Translations under genes and position numbers: made by a program | Part shown: in pieces, positions 11,052 through 22,780 of the stretch | How positions within the stretch are numbered: the stretch's first letter is position 1 | Layout of the letters: the number at the start of each line of letters is the position of its first letter | DNA from: Eleusine coracana subsp. coracana | Lineage: Eukaryota; Streptophyta; Magnoliopsida; Poales; Poaceae | Direction of reading: 5' to 3' | DNA length: 64,000 nucleotides | Assembly (NCBI GenBank): GCA_032690845.1 | Contig: CM064429.1 | Coordinates: forward strand, 19,177,013-19,241,012 | Notes under the pieces: generated by a model | What the model saw: only the letters and a program-made list of their open reading frames with translations | Databases searched by the model: none | Told to the model about the DNA's origin: nothing

Positions 11052-11365
11052 CACTACCCAGAGCACTCGGCAAAGCCAACAATACATTCGGTAGAGACTT
11101 TGCCGAGTGTAACTCTTGACAAAATATTGTTCGTGATGGGCACATGCTTTATTTTGCTGAGTGTGCCATCTTTACCAAGTGTCCAGTTGTTATTTGCCGA
11201 GTGTTTTCACTTGGGCACTCGGCAAACATTGTTCGTTGCCGAGTACAGATACTTTGCCAAGTGTCACCTTTTAGACATTCAACAAAGAGGATATTTGCCG
11301 AGTGCCTGAAAGAAAGCACTCAACAAATTATTAGGTACTCGGCATTTTTTAGTTTCTCAGTAGTG
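11052..11365. mobile_element. Non-autonomous CACTA element, 314 bp, copy 2
   Basis: Same element as 3972-4285, starting CACTACCC and ending AGTAGTG. The right flank keeps the duplicated AAT. The left AAT is gone because of a deletion that joined GGCAG directly to the element. It lies about 20 bp from the TATA box of the intact LecRK. Confidence 0.88.
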
Positions 11366-12619
11366 AATTTCGTCTACATGGTATTTTGATTTCTTATCTT
11401 TTTCTGAATACATATATATACAATATACCACTGCAACTGTATACAAAATATGTCTAATTATTATGTCATGCAACCGGAATTGGTAATACTCTGAGATTGC
11501 ACAGCTTTAGTATTCATTTCCTAGAAGTAAAATTCTGAGATTGTCTATCATCAGTTCATTTTGTTCAATTCTCAACTTAGATTAGAAAACCTTCAAATAG
11601 AATTCCAAAGACCAGCAACTGTCATCTTACCAGGATGTCCTTGTCACTACGCCCTATTCTTCACGGTTGATGTGACAGAATTCTCGAATGACTGCTAATG
11701 ATCTTTCTCCAGATATGAGATATCTTCCTACCTTAGTCAGCAAACAAATCTCAGCATTAATGCCGAGTGTGCTTTATGTACGCGGCTACATATTTAGCCA
11801 CATCACATGCGTGTTTCCAACGTTATTTGACTTCCACACAAAGTCTAAAGCACACTATTTGTTGCTACATACTAGTCACCAGGGCATGCTGTTGAATTAC
11901 TTTTTGGGTTCTCACAGCAATGGTTTGGAGACGTATGTGGACAAACATATAGAACCAATTTTTGACTATTTGTTAGGCATGTACTTTCACTCACAGTATT
12001 ATATATTAGAATTTTTATGATATATGTTTTCTTCGTACATGTAGTCCCTCCATCAGTATTATATATTAATAGTTTTTATATGATGCAAAACACTCCAAGC
12101 TATAGAACTCTAGGCCTTACTCACGTTAATGTCAAAAGAAAATGTTGTAAGACGAATTTGGTAGGAGCAATTCATGAAGCTTGCACGTTTATTGTCCTTA
12201 CTTTTTTGCATCCATATGAAATTATCCTAATTAAGAGTCTGTCACATTCAACTAGATCATGTAACTTCAAATAAATAATGTATATCAACACTTGCTTGTG
12301 TTCTTTATGGAAACGGCAATCCTTTCTTTCAGTCGACTGAAAATGACGCATACTTAATACTTTCAGTCGATGGCATAAATGGCACACACATGCAATCTGT
12401 CATTGGGAATCCTTTTTTGAATTCTTTGTTATTTATTTATTTGTAGGATTATATGTATTAATTAATGTTATGTATAGACTATAGAAAAGTTGTTCCTTTG
12501 TATTCATTAGATCTATATCTACGTGCGAAAAGCGTTGGTTGAAAATAACTACAATTTTCAGTCACCTGAAAATTAGATGCTCCCTTATAAGAATCCATGC
12601 CAAAGGTTGCATATATAAG
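11366..12619. repeat. Tandem-unit spacer, copy 2
   Basis: Close match to 4286-5500. No host gene is seen. Its right end (about 12590-12619) continues into 13813 onward after removal of a nested insertion, as the uninterrupted third copy at 63690-63720 shows. Confidence 0.7.
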
Positions 12620-12624
12620 CATCC

Positions 12625-13812
12625 TGTTAAGTTACTATGCACCGACCAGTTGCACCCAGAAGCCTAAGCTGATGGAGAAAGGTAGCCAATTCACTTATAC
12701 TCCAACACTCCCCCTCACACGCAGCTCTTATGAGCGCAAACATGGAATATTAGAGTGGGCGTCAATTTATTTAAGAAATCGCGCCAGCCAGGATGCGAAC
12801 TTGAGACCTCTGGCTGATGTGGACAAGGGTTCCCGATCTTTCGATAGGTTCTGGTAAACTTGATTAAGGCAGAGGCGATACACAAATCGATCTGGATTCC
12901 GAATGACACGTTCTGAACCCCGCAATCGTAGCACAACGTCTCCTATGGTTATCAACCGTCCAAGAATGATTGACCTCGCCGATAAGGCTTATCCTTGCCT
13001 GCAAATCAAGAACACAAGCAAGAACAAAGAAGAATGCAACCAAATTTGCAAGTATATGATGAATCTCACAAGTTGGAGTCTCACAAACCGATCAAACGGC
13101 AAAACTGTTATCAACAGAATAATCTAAGCAAAACCCAAACCCTAATGAAGAGGCGGCGGCTGTATATGAGGACCCTAGGATCGTGCAAGACCCCCTGAAC
13201 GCAGCCCTAAGTGGGTTCAACTCGATACATGGCCCAAAGACCGATTACGGTGTCGCAACATCAGGACAAATTCTGGAAATTGAATTGTTTTGGCGATTGC
13301 CGACGGCTCAGGACGAATTTTGACATAGGACCAGTTGGGTTGGAGAGGTCTTTTCGTTTTCTTTCCAGACATATATAGAACGTCCAAATTCGAGTCAGTA
13401 TGCGTCCTGGGCGTCCGTTGTAGTGCAGACTGGTCCTGGGCTCCGAAACAGACTCGAAGTCGGTTTTGATTGGGCCTCCACCTTGGCTTGGACGTCCTTT
13501 CTGGCCCATCACGCCTCCAATCACCTCGCCAGCTATCTCGTCATCATCTCCGTGGTTCCTAATAACAATTAATTTATTAGGTAGCAATCTATTCTCAAAA
13601 CTACATAATAAAAACATTAGAAACGATCTCACCTGTAAATTCAGGTGATGCACATGAACTTTCATCTTAGTTGGAGGAGTGTTGTGTGTATCCATGGGTG
13701 TGATGTACTCATCACTGGCTCTGATACCATGTTAAGTTACTATGCATCGATCAGTTACACCCGAAAGTCTAAGTTGATGAGGAAAGGTGGACAATTCATT
13801 TATACTCCAACA
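12625..13812 (-). mobile_element. SMART/TRIM-type mini LTR retrotransposon with nested solo LTR
   Basis: Two 83 bp LTRs (12625-12707 and 13730-13812) start TGTTAAGTTAC and end CTCCAACA. On the minus strand the primer site ATGGTATCAGAGCC (rc of about 13718-13731) adjoins the right LTR and a GAGGGGGAG purine tract adjoins the left one. The target duplication is CATCC/CATGC (12620-12624, 13813-13817). The paralogous empty site GCATGCAAC is at about 63705. Without the nested LTR the element is about 283 bp, matching the size I recall for grass SMART elements. It encodes no protein. Confidence 0.9.
12815..13714 (-). mobile_element. Solo LTR of Gypsy family G inside the SMART element
   Basis: A 900 bp reverse-complement match to the LTRs of element G (37173-38032, 40573-41473), with ends TGATGTGG and ACTCATCA. 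It is flanked by an exact 5 bp duplication CTGGC (12810-12814, 13715-13719). No internal domain remains, so it is a recombination product (solo LTR). Confidence 0.93.
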
Positions 13813-14038
13813 CATGCAACATAACATTAGCTGACTTGAACTGATTTTGGACAAACTATATATACGTATTAGCTTTATACAAATGATAGTTTAGAATGTT
13901 ACACCTTAAAATCAATCCTCTAATTGTAGGAAAATTACAACACGTGCCTCATATGTATTGCTCTTAAGCGACAACTTAACAAGATATTAATATTATAAAG
14001 TTCGGGTAGTACTCATCAAGGTGGCTAATATCCACCTA
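13813..14038 (-). other. 3' flank of LecRK copy 3
   Basis: Homologous to 63710-63943, the 3' flank of LecRK copy 4. It diverges from the flanks of copies 1 and 2, so copies 3 and 4 form a second subgroup of the array. Confidence 0.65.
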
Positions 14039-14204
14039 CTAGAGCTCCTCATCGTGTCCTCCACAAATAACAGAATGTGTGCTCGTCCTTCTTGTGGAAC
14101 CGGTGACGTACTTATCAAATCCTTCATTCTGCATTATGGCCTTCATGTGAAAGCTTAGATCTGCGGGTGATATCTCTGGTAATGGAATAACACCATCAAA
14201 GTAT

Positions 14205-14692
14205 TGTTAGACCCTTAATCTTGCCTAGGCTAGAATCTAGCGAGGTTCTCTGACATTGCTAAAGAGGGCTCTGGTATGAGATCTAGGAGGAGGAGAGGGG
14301 ATGAGTGTTACCGGGGTAGTGAACTAGAGTAGAAGCCGAGGAGGAGGCGAAGACGGCCGCTGACATGGTGGTGATGGCCGAAGCCAATACAGAGTTGGCG
14401 GCGACGTCGGTTCCGGTCATGTCAACAGCGAGGATGAGCTCGAGTCCGGCGTTCATGTGGCGACGACGGAGGACTTCTTATCGCTGGCTGTGTCCTTCCT
14501 TGGGATCGAGTTAGGGTTCTGTAGGGAGTCCTGGTGGCGGCGTTCAACCTCGTGATCTATGCCTTGGGGTCCTCCTCTCTTTATATGTGTAGCGCGACGG
14601 AGGCCCACCAATCAGAGGAGGGTTGGGGTGCCCCTGATCAGGGCGTGATCTGGGCGTTGGGCCGTTGGGCCCAACATGGAGATCAACTAACA
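14205..14692 (-). repeat. 3' LTR of element H
   Basis: Pairs with 23902-24387. On the minus strand a CATATAAAGAG TATA-like box lies at about 14578-14588. Two palindromes, CCCTGATCAGGG (14632-14643) and GTTGGGCCCAAC (14664-14675), lie in it. Confidence 0.9.
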
Positions 14693-14879
14693 CTCTGCCC
14701 CTAGATCTCATTTTATCATCACTTTTCATTTTTCATTTGATCACGGATTTACACATGGAGCATGTTTCATCGTCACGGCTAATCGCCAATAGATTCAACA
14801 ACTACTATACACATCCATGTTTAGAAACGGATACTTTTCTTTGGTCCCTAAGTCTAGAATCATAACACTTTCCTTAACC

Positions 14880-16435
14880 TCATATCGGCTACATGCTCCT
14901 TGAACATGTTGAACGGTAGGCTTTTCGTGAGCGGATCCACGAGCATTCTTTCAGTCCTTATATGCTCGAGACTTATAGTGCGATCCTGGACTTTATCTTT
15001 CATAACATAGTACTTTATGTTAATGTACTTGGCAGCACCACTAGACTAATTGTTGTGAGCATACAGTACTGTTGGTTTATTGTTGCAGTATAACCTTAGT
15101 GGTTTCTCAATGCTATCAACCACTCTTAGACCGGGTATAAATTTCTTTAGCCAGTTGACCTGCTTCATGGCCTCATAACATGCTATAAACTCGGCATACA
15201 TCGTGGACCCTGCTGTAATAGTCTATTTGGAGATTTTCCATGAAATAGCTCCTCCTGCCAGGGTAAACACTTATCTCGATGTTGATTTCATGTTATCTAT
15301 AGAAAAGTCTGAATCAAAATACCCTACCACTTGGAGTGAATTAGATCTTCTTTATACTAACATGAGGACTTTCGTTCCTTGCAAATATCGCAAGACTTTC
15401 TTTATTAACTTCCAATGCTCTCAGCCTGGATTACTCTGAAATCTGCCAAATAACCCGGTGACAAATACTAAATCAGGGCATGTACATACTTGCGAATACT
15501 GCAAGCTTCCCACACCCGAAGTATACGGTTTTGTTTTCATATCATGAGCTCATACTGATTCTAGGGTTTTTGCCAATTCCCAAATCTTTCGCCCTTGACT
15601 ATACGAGCAGGTGTAGCACTGCATTTGTGGATGTTGAATTTCCTCAGTACCTTCTCTATATACGTCTTTTAAGACAGTCCTAATATGTATTTTCTTCAAT
15701 CTAGTGAATTTCAAGGCCCAAAACATACGACGCTTCACCAAGATCTTTCATCTCAAAATTTGAGGACATGAATGTCTTTGTTTCTTGCAGTAGGCTGATA
15801 TCACTACTGGCTAGTAGAATATCATCCACATATAAAACTAGGAAAATGAATTTTCCATTTTTGAACTTTGCATAGATACAATTGTCCTCAACATTTGCTT
15901 CAAAACATATTCCTTTATTGTTTCATCAAACTTCAAGTACCACTGTCTTGAAGCTTGCTTTAATCCATAAATGGATCTCTTTAAACGGCATCCCATATTT
16001 TCTTTTCCTTCCATAACAAAACCTTTCGATTGTGCCATATAAACTCTTTTTTCTAAATCCCCGTTTAGGAATACCGTTTTTGCATCCATTTGATATAATT
16101 CTAAATCATAGTGCGCCACTAGTGCCATTATAATTTTGAAAGAATCTTTACAAGAGACTGGAGAGAACATGTCATTGTAATCAATTCCTTCTCGTTGCGT
16201 GAAGCCTTTTTCCACAAGTCTTGTCTTAAACTTTTCTATATTCCCTCTAGAGTCATATTTAATCTTGTAGAGCCAATTACAGCCTACTATTTTGGCTCCT
16301 TTAGGAATTTCTTCTAAATCCCAAACTTCATTGAGACTCATTGATTTCATTTCATCTTTCATGGCCTCCGACCATTTAGATGAGCAAGCACTTCTCATGG
16401 CTTCATCATATAAGGTTGGGTCATCCTCCATATGA
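14880..16435 (-). pseudogene. Element H reverse transcriptase and RNase H
   Basis: Minus strand. The Copia RT start WSEAMKDEMKSM is followed by GCNWLYKIKYDSRG, then YQMDAKTVFLNGDLEK and IYGLKQASRQWY. The active-site YVDDILL is encoded at about 15810-15830 in a shifted frame. Downstream, an RNase H remnant includes an SGAAKYINIKYYV-like stretch and DPLTKSLPFNMF before the 3' LTR. Several stops and at least two frameshifts are present. Function in the family is copying genomic RNA in cytoplasmic particles; this copy cannot do so. Confidence 0.88.
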
Positions 16436-16451
16436 TATTCTTCTATGTTAT

Positions 16452-18020
16452 TGTTGGTCGTACCTACGCACCCACTTATATATCAAAAGAGGACGGTGTA
16501 CGATTGTAGCACTTTTCCCTTGAATTGAGTATTCCAAGGTTTATCGAATCCACAGGGATCTTAGGGATAATTAAACAAAGTTAACAGTAAAAGATCTAGT
16601 CAAGGCTACTATCAAAATCAGGTTGCATGAGGGGGAGACTGGCCAGCGCAAAGGTGCGCCAGATAGTAAATCTGTCATTGCGCCGATCGGCGCAGGAGTT
16701 GAGCCGATTGGCGCACTGGTGAATCTAAGCCAAAGTGTGCCAGACAGTAAATCTGTTGTTGCGCCGATCGGCGCAGGAGTTGAGCCGATCGGCGCACTGG
16801 TGAATCTAAGCCAAAGTGCGCCAGACCTTGTAAGCCTATGCTGTTAAGTGAGTAACCAGATATCTACTAGTGAGATCATAACCAGAAAGTCTAATTAAAT
16901 AGCATCATAATGGGTAATTACATAGATCAATGAAAACCTATAATGAATAAGACCACCCTGCTTTCCGAGCGGCTCCCGATTTATCGCTGAAAAGAGGAAA
17001 CCCTTAATCGCGCGAGTATCTTACCCTACTCAACTATCCAATAGTGCCGCGCAGGCTTAGTGCTGTCACCACTAAACCACACTACTAGCATCATCAAGGA
17101 ACCATAATCAATACAATGTCTAAATACTATTCTAATCACCACGATCAAGATAATATCTACTTACTTAGCCTAGAACTAAGCAATTGGAATAAGCACATGC
17201 ATGATTATAGAATCAAGATAGACAAGTCATCAAAACCATCATCAACATATTCAATCATCTTTGAGATACATAGAGTAAGATTCATCCCCGTCGAGATGGC
17301 CTACCTTGACGGATCAACTCTTAACACCAATGGTTCTTGAAACTCAACTAGAGATCTATTCTAACGGGGCAAGCCCCGGTGGCTCTAACTCACGGATCTG
17401 GTGTCCCTCTGTCGCCTCCTCCCTCTGCGGCCAGGGTTTACAAGTATTTATAGGGGTTCTACTCGTAAAGGACTCGGTTTCTAGCAAATAGGGCAGTTGC
17501 GCCGATCGGCGCAGGATTGCGCCGATCGGCGCAAGCCGTGTCTTCTCTTGTTTCTTCTCTGAGTCGGTTCCTCTGTCTTCCACAGCTGCCATGTGGGCCT
17601 TTTCCTTCGAGATAAAGTCTTGTACTGCACGTTGAGATCTTGAAGTTCCATAAATCTTCTTGAAGTTCCATAAATCTTTTAGACAAATATCTTCGAGTGT
17701 CTTGTGCAGATAAACTTCTATAAACATGTGAAATGGGCCTCGGTCACTTCCGTGGGCCAAAACACCCTTGCGTCGATCGGCTCATGGACTGCGCCGATCG
17801 GCGCACTGGGCTTCTTCAGTGCTTTTCGTCGGTTCTGGACTCCTGTCCTCTTCATCATCACTTTAATCACCAATTTTACCTGTTTCTGCAATAAAGCTCC
17901 AAAACAACGCATATACAAATATATAGACAATATCACAGGTAAATGGCCTAAATTAGTATCAATTATGCTCTAATTGGGGTAATATTCATATATAAAAGGG
18001 GCACTTGGGAAGTGCCAACA
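16452..18020 (-). mobile_element. Solo LTR, family A (1569 bp)
   Basis: Starts TGTTGGTCGTA, ends GTGCCAACA, with an exact 5 bp duplication GTTAT (16447-16451, 18021-18025), inserted in element H between integrase and RT. A TATA-like CCTATAAATA on the minus strand (about 17443-17455) sets the orientation. It carries four pairs of the palindrome GCGCCGATCGGCGC: 16680/16702, 16761/16782, 17499/17519 and 17770/17791. Two of these pairs lie in an 80 bp tandem duplication (about 16654-16815). The same family recurs at 58664-60220 and, as a diverged relative, at 56565-57663. Confidence 0.92.
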
Positions 18021-18482
18021 GTTATAAACTTCATAGTCAGCTGAGATGGCTGATCTTCTAGCTCTTTGAGACCTTGAAGGGGCCTCTTCATCTGGCACAG
18101 TTTCTGGTGGAGGCTCTTACGAAGTCTGCATGTTTGGCACATCATCTGTTTTAGCCTGTTGTTCCTCCCCCTCATCCGTGGCAACAATACAGATGATAGT
18201 CTTCATAGCCGACAAGCCCATTCCCATTCATTCCTTCACAGCTGAGTTTTTCTTGTGTAGGAGGTGGAATGTTCACAAAGCACATGCATCCGAAGACTCT
18301 GAGGTTTGAAAAGTCTATTATTGGGAAGACAGTCAAACGCCCTCAGATGACGTGTGGAGGAGATCGCTCCGTATGTCTATTTTTCTTCCATTTGCTCGTA
18401 GGCTAAACCCCCAAGATCTTTCTGATGAACAGGTTCCTCATTTACCATAGGTGGAGTGACAACAGGTGCTGGCACTGCAACG

Positions 18483-19780
18483 TCAGGCATCAACAGGTAG
18501 TGAGAAGAAAGGTTCTTGATTCATTGGGTCGGGTACATATACCTGCTTCTCCTCAAGATCAATCTCTCGAGCTACCATGTTGCCCTTAATCATTTTGTCC
18601 TCCAAGAAGATGACATGTCTTGTTTCTACAAACTTTGTATATCTATCTGAGCAGTAGAAACGGTAACCAATAAAATTTTCTATGTAGCCACTAAAATGGC
18701 AACTCACTGTCTTGGGATCCAACTTTTCAAGACTTGGGTTAAATATCATAGCCTCTGCAGGAGTCCCACACACACAGAGGTGTTCTAACGAAGGCACTCT
18801 TCCAGTCCATAATTCATATGGTGTTTTGGGCACTAATTTGCTTGGTACTCTATAGAGAATATGAATATCAGTTTTTAATGCCTCCATCCTTAAGCCCAAT
18901 GGTAAAGTGGAGTAGCTCATCATATTACGCACCATATCCATCAAGGTATGGTTACGCCTTTCAGCCATGCCATTTTGTTGTGGTTCGCGCGACGTAGAAT
19001 ACTGTGCGATCGCCCAACATTGAATACTGTGCGACTATGCCATTTTCTTGTAGGAACCTAGCAAAAGGTCCCGGGACTTGTCCATAAGGCGTATGCCTCC
19101 CGTAGTATCCCCCCCCCCCCCACAGTCAGATCTTACCACTTTAATCTTTATATCATGTTGATTTTCTACTTTTGCTTTAAATATCTTGAATTTATCCAAT
19201 GCCTCTGATCTTTCTTTAATTGGATAAATATAACCGTAGTGGGAGTAATCGTATATGAATGTTATAAATGAGTCATAACCATCCACACTCTTGGTAAGAA
19301 AAGCACCACAAATATCCGTATGAATGATATCTAATATTCCTATGTTTCTTTTTGCATCTTTCTTAATTATCTTTACATATTTTCCTTTAATGCGTTCAAT
19401 GCATTGTTCTAAGTCTACAAACTCCAATGGAGGAAGAATGTCATTCTTTACAAGTCTCAATCCACCCCCCCCCCCCCGCCCTTGAAATATGGCCTAAACG
19501 ACAATGCCATAATTTCGATGAGACGTTTGGAGTTCTCTCTCTTTTATTGTTAACTTTAGATGACGAGGACACATGGACACTCGTATCATGTGCACTATCA
19601 TTCATATCATGTATCACATTTGCATTATCAACAAATGACAACAAATAAAGCTTATCTTGCAAAGACGCATAACCAATGCATTCATTATTGAACAAACATT
19701 CACATTTTCCATTACCAAAATGACAACCATATCCATCAAAGTCTAGACACGATACACTTATTAAATTTCTTTGTAACAAA
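18483..19780 (-). pseudogene. Element H integrase and pre-integrase zinc region
   Basis: Minus strand, from about 19780 down. A GAG-pre-integrase segment has LWHCRLGHISR. The integrase core follows with LDIIHTDICGAF and TFIYDYSHYGYIY, giving the first two catalytic aspartates. The C-terminal part has YELWTGRVPSLEHL and FSGYIENFIGYRFY. The third catalytic residue, expected in a GGEYYGRH motif, falls exactly in a poly-G run (rc of about 19110-19122) and is lost. A second G run interrupts the frame at about 19465-19478. The enzyme joins retrotransposon cDNA to host DNA; this copy is dead. Confidence 0.88.
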
Positions 19781-20095
19781 GGTACTTAAAAAACATAACT
19801 AAGCTTAATAATAAAGCAATCTCTAAGCTCTAGGTGGAGATCCCCTACAACTTCAACTTTGGCTTCAACTCCATTAGCCGCTCTGATCAAACCTTCGTTT
19901 CTTCCCGTGGTTCTCATCGTACTAAACCCTGTAAACAATTTGCAACATAAATAGTCGCTCCTAAATCAACCCACTATGTGGATCTAGAATAGTTACCATA
20001 CAAGGATTCATTTACAATCAATATAAATATGTTCTTACCTTGTCTCTTCCTGAATAACTTTAGCCAGTCAGGACAATTCTTCTTGTAGTGTCATT

Positions 20096-20223
20096 CCTTC
20101 TTGCAGTGGAGGCATGTATCCTTGTCCACTACAAACTAACCTTGTTGAGGCATATGTTTCCTTCTTGCAGTGGAGGCATGTATCCTTGTCCACTACAAAC
20201 TAACCTTGTTGAGGCATATGTTT
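20096..20223. repeat. 64 bp perfect tandem duplication
   Basis: Two copies, 20096-20159 and 20160-20223, each beginning CCTTCTTGCAGTGGAGG, covering the zinc-knuckle coding region of element H. Because 64 is not a multiple of three it shifts the reading frame. The copies appear identical, so the event is recent relative to the element. Confidence 0.93.
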
Positions 20224-20448
20224 CTACTTGCCTTGAGACTTAGATGTAGAGACCACTTGCTTTTCTTACTTGCCCTTGCCCTTGTTATCTTTAACATAGT
20301 GGACAGAATCACCGTTTTTGTCTTTGATTCTGTCCTCCTCTTAGACACTATTAGCAATGAGCTGCTCAAAGGTCAATTTCTCTAGATTCATATTGTAATT
20401 AGAGATAAAGTTGTCAAAATCCTTTGGTAAGTACAACAACATAAAATG

Positions 20449-22246
20449 TGAAGGACCGAGAAGGCGACTAGAGGGGGGGGGGGGTGAATGGAAGCCAATT
20501 AAAATTCTTCTCAATAACTTGGCCTATATCCCAATTACAATCCGAACCAACCTATTAAAGAATCAGCAAGGCCACACACACCAACATGTGATGTGCTAAC
20601 CCTAGGAATGACTCACAACAGCGAAAGAACTAGAAAGAAGCAAAGTAAAACAACCAAGACTTGAAACTAGGAATGAAAACACAGAACAGGCAACTCAGAC
20701 TGACCATCGACAGTGTCGGTCAGGAGCATCGGCAGTGCCGATTGGTTCTACCAGCAGTGCCGTTCATATCATCGGCAGTATCGATTGAGTTGAGAAAGAA
20801 GACAAAAAAATTGAGCAGGTCTTTGGCAGTGCTGATCTGGATTTTCATCCCCGCATCAGCAGTGCCGATTGACCCCGACAGAACAGGATTTGGCTCGGGA
20901 TTAGGTAAAAACTTGACCAAAACCTAATCAAATGATCTCCAAATCATGCGATTTTTGGACCAGCCAATCCTTAGCACATCACGACCCTAATCCCAGAAGA
21001 TCCACTCAATTGGCTCAAGGAATCATTACGAATTTCAGATCTTGTGCCAAGAACACCAAAAAGGGGAAACTTGAGAAATCCTTCAAATCGAAGGTGCTAG
21101 AGATTTTGATTCGGTCAAGGACACATATAGGATTGTTCTAGCTCATCATAGCATCAAGATCCCCCAAGAAATCCGCCCAAAAACTTGCCCAAAAATGAGA
21201 TCAAAAATTCCCACGAAAATAGCTCCAAAAATAGAGAAAAAGAGAAATTTGGGATTTAGGGAGAGAGGAAGAACTTGAGCACGAATTTGAATCTCATATC
21301 ATTGATTCATCAAGTCAAGATACATGGATACATGGCTAGGAGGCCACCCTCTTCCTCCCACTATTTGGAAGAGCAAGAGATGTCTCTCACACACTCTCTC
21401 CTCCACTCTATTACATGAAGACCTCTCCTAGCACTTTGAATGAAGACCAAACGCAAGGCTAAGGGAAAGAGAGGTACCTCTTCCACCAGCCCTACCTCTC
21501 CTTATATAGGCTTAGAGGTTGTCCTAAAGACCATCCTACCCCTCACCTACAATACACTACCACCTACCACCAAGTGCACAACCATCCATCTTTTTTCTCG
21601 TCGCCCGAACGCCATCGAGCCCTTCACGACTTCGCTTCGCCTCGACGCAAGCTCCGCGATGGTGCCACGTGCACCTCCAATCGCTGCCACCGGTTTTGAG
21701 GCACAAACCACCTTGCACGCTTCTCAAAACATAACTTCTTGATCTTGACACGTGTCACCTTGTCCCGTGATCCTTCTCGTCGGCAAGTCTCTCCCGCCTC
21801 CGGTCCATTGGAAGCCTCTACTTGCACCGACGCCCAATCAACTTTGACTTGGTCCACATTGTCGTCTTGATCACCACCCACGGTTTTGAGGATCAACCAT
21901 GAAACCATCCATGCTTCTTGCCTCTCCACGTTTACGGTATGGATCACCTTTGACTTCACCCGGCCTCCCGATCGTCCAGACCCAAGTCTCCTACTTGTGC
22001 CTAATCCTCTCATCCTTGACTGCCAAGTTGACTCCAGTGACCTACACATTATGAGACAAGCAAACACATTTCCTATCTCCTGCAAATTCACCAATATATT
22101 CATCTACTCCGGTTAGTGACAATCATGACATGGACAAACTCATGCAATCCCCAAATTCCCGCATTTCAACTCAAACATCAAACTCAACCAATGTCAATTT
22201 TTCATCACATATTGTAAACCATGGCACATATCCACATGGTTTCTCA
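20449..22246 (-). mobile_element. Solo LTR, Copia family D (1798 bp)
   Basis: Starts TGAAGGACCG and ends GGTTTCTCA, flanked by an exact 5 bp duplication AAATG (20444-20448, 22247-22251), inserted in gag of element H. On the minus strand it has a CTATATAAGG TATA-like box (about 21493-21506). It contains a row of CGGCAGTGCCG half-palindromes at 20711, 20733, 20755 and 20776, and two more at 20827 and 20860. The LTR is related to the LTRs of element E (42143-43813, 46690-47258). Confidence 0.9.
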
Positions 22247-22780
22247 AAATGAATCAAGAGTTCATCCTCAATCTTTAAGTTCATGGGCTTTAACTTTGCA
22301 GCCAAGCTGCTCATCTTTATGATGTGCTCTCTTATGCCACCTCTAGTGTATTTCTCATTCACAAGCAGTCTGATCATCTGTGTAGCATATGTCTTTGAGG
22401 GCCCAGTAAACTGGTTCTCAACCCTCTAGAGATAGCCCTTGACAGTCTCTTCACTATGTATTGAGCCCATGATAGCAGGCTCAATCGTGTTCTTGATAAG
22501 AGCCAAGCACTTCTTGTTGTCAAGGGTCCATCTTCTGTGCTCAAATTGAATTTGAGCTCTAATGGGAGCATAATCCCTCTATCTCTTTTTCCAAGCAGCA
22601 TATGTCTCCTCTGCGCCTCTGTCAAGCTCACGAGGCTCTATGGGACACGAGGTAGTCAATACCTAGTCCACCTCACCCATAACAAAGGCAAGGTCGACCT
22701 TTATCTTCCACTCTCCATAGTTGCCCCCCTTGAAGGTTGGAATCTCATTCAGAAAACCCAATAAGGAGACACCTAAAATT

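Larger units (their letters stand above)
20040..22780 (-). pseudogene. Element H gag with zinc knuckle, split by a solo LTR
   Basis: Minus strand. The N-terminal capsid part reads IPTFKGGNYGEWKIKVDLAF from about 22755 and continues to about 22252, where solo LTR D interrupts it. It resumes below 20443 with LPKDFDNFISNYNMNLEKL. The zinc knuckle reads CLHCKKE-stop-HYKKNC, with a stop (TGA for GGA) between its second Cys and the His. A 64 bp tandem duplication (20096-20223) in this region shifts the frame. Several other stops are present. Confidence 0.82.

Noticed and set aside
16680..17804. CRISPR-like interpretation of the regularly spaced palindromes
   Set aside because: The context is plant LTR retrotransposons, spacers are only about 7 bp and not variable, and no cas gene is present.
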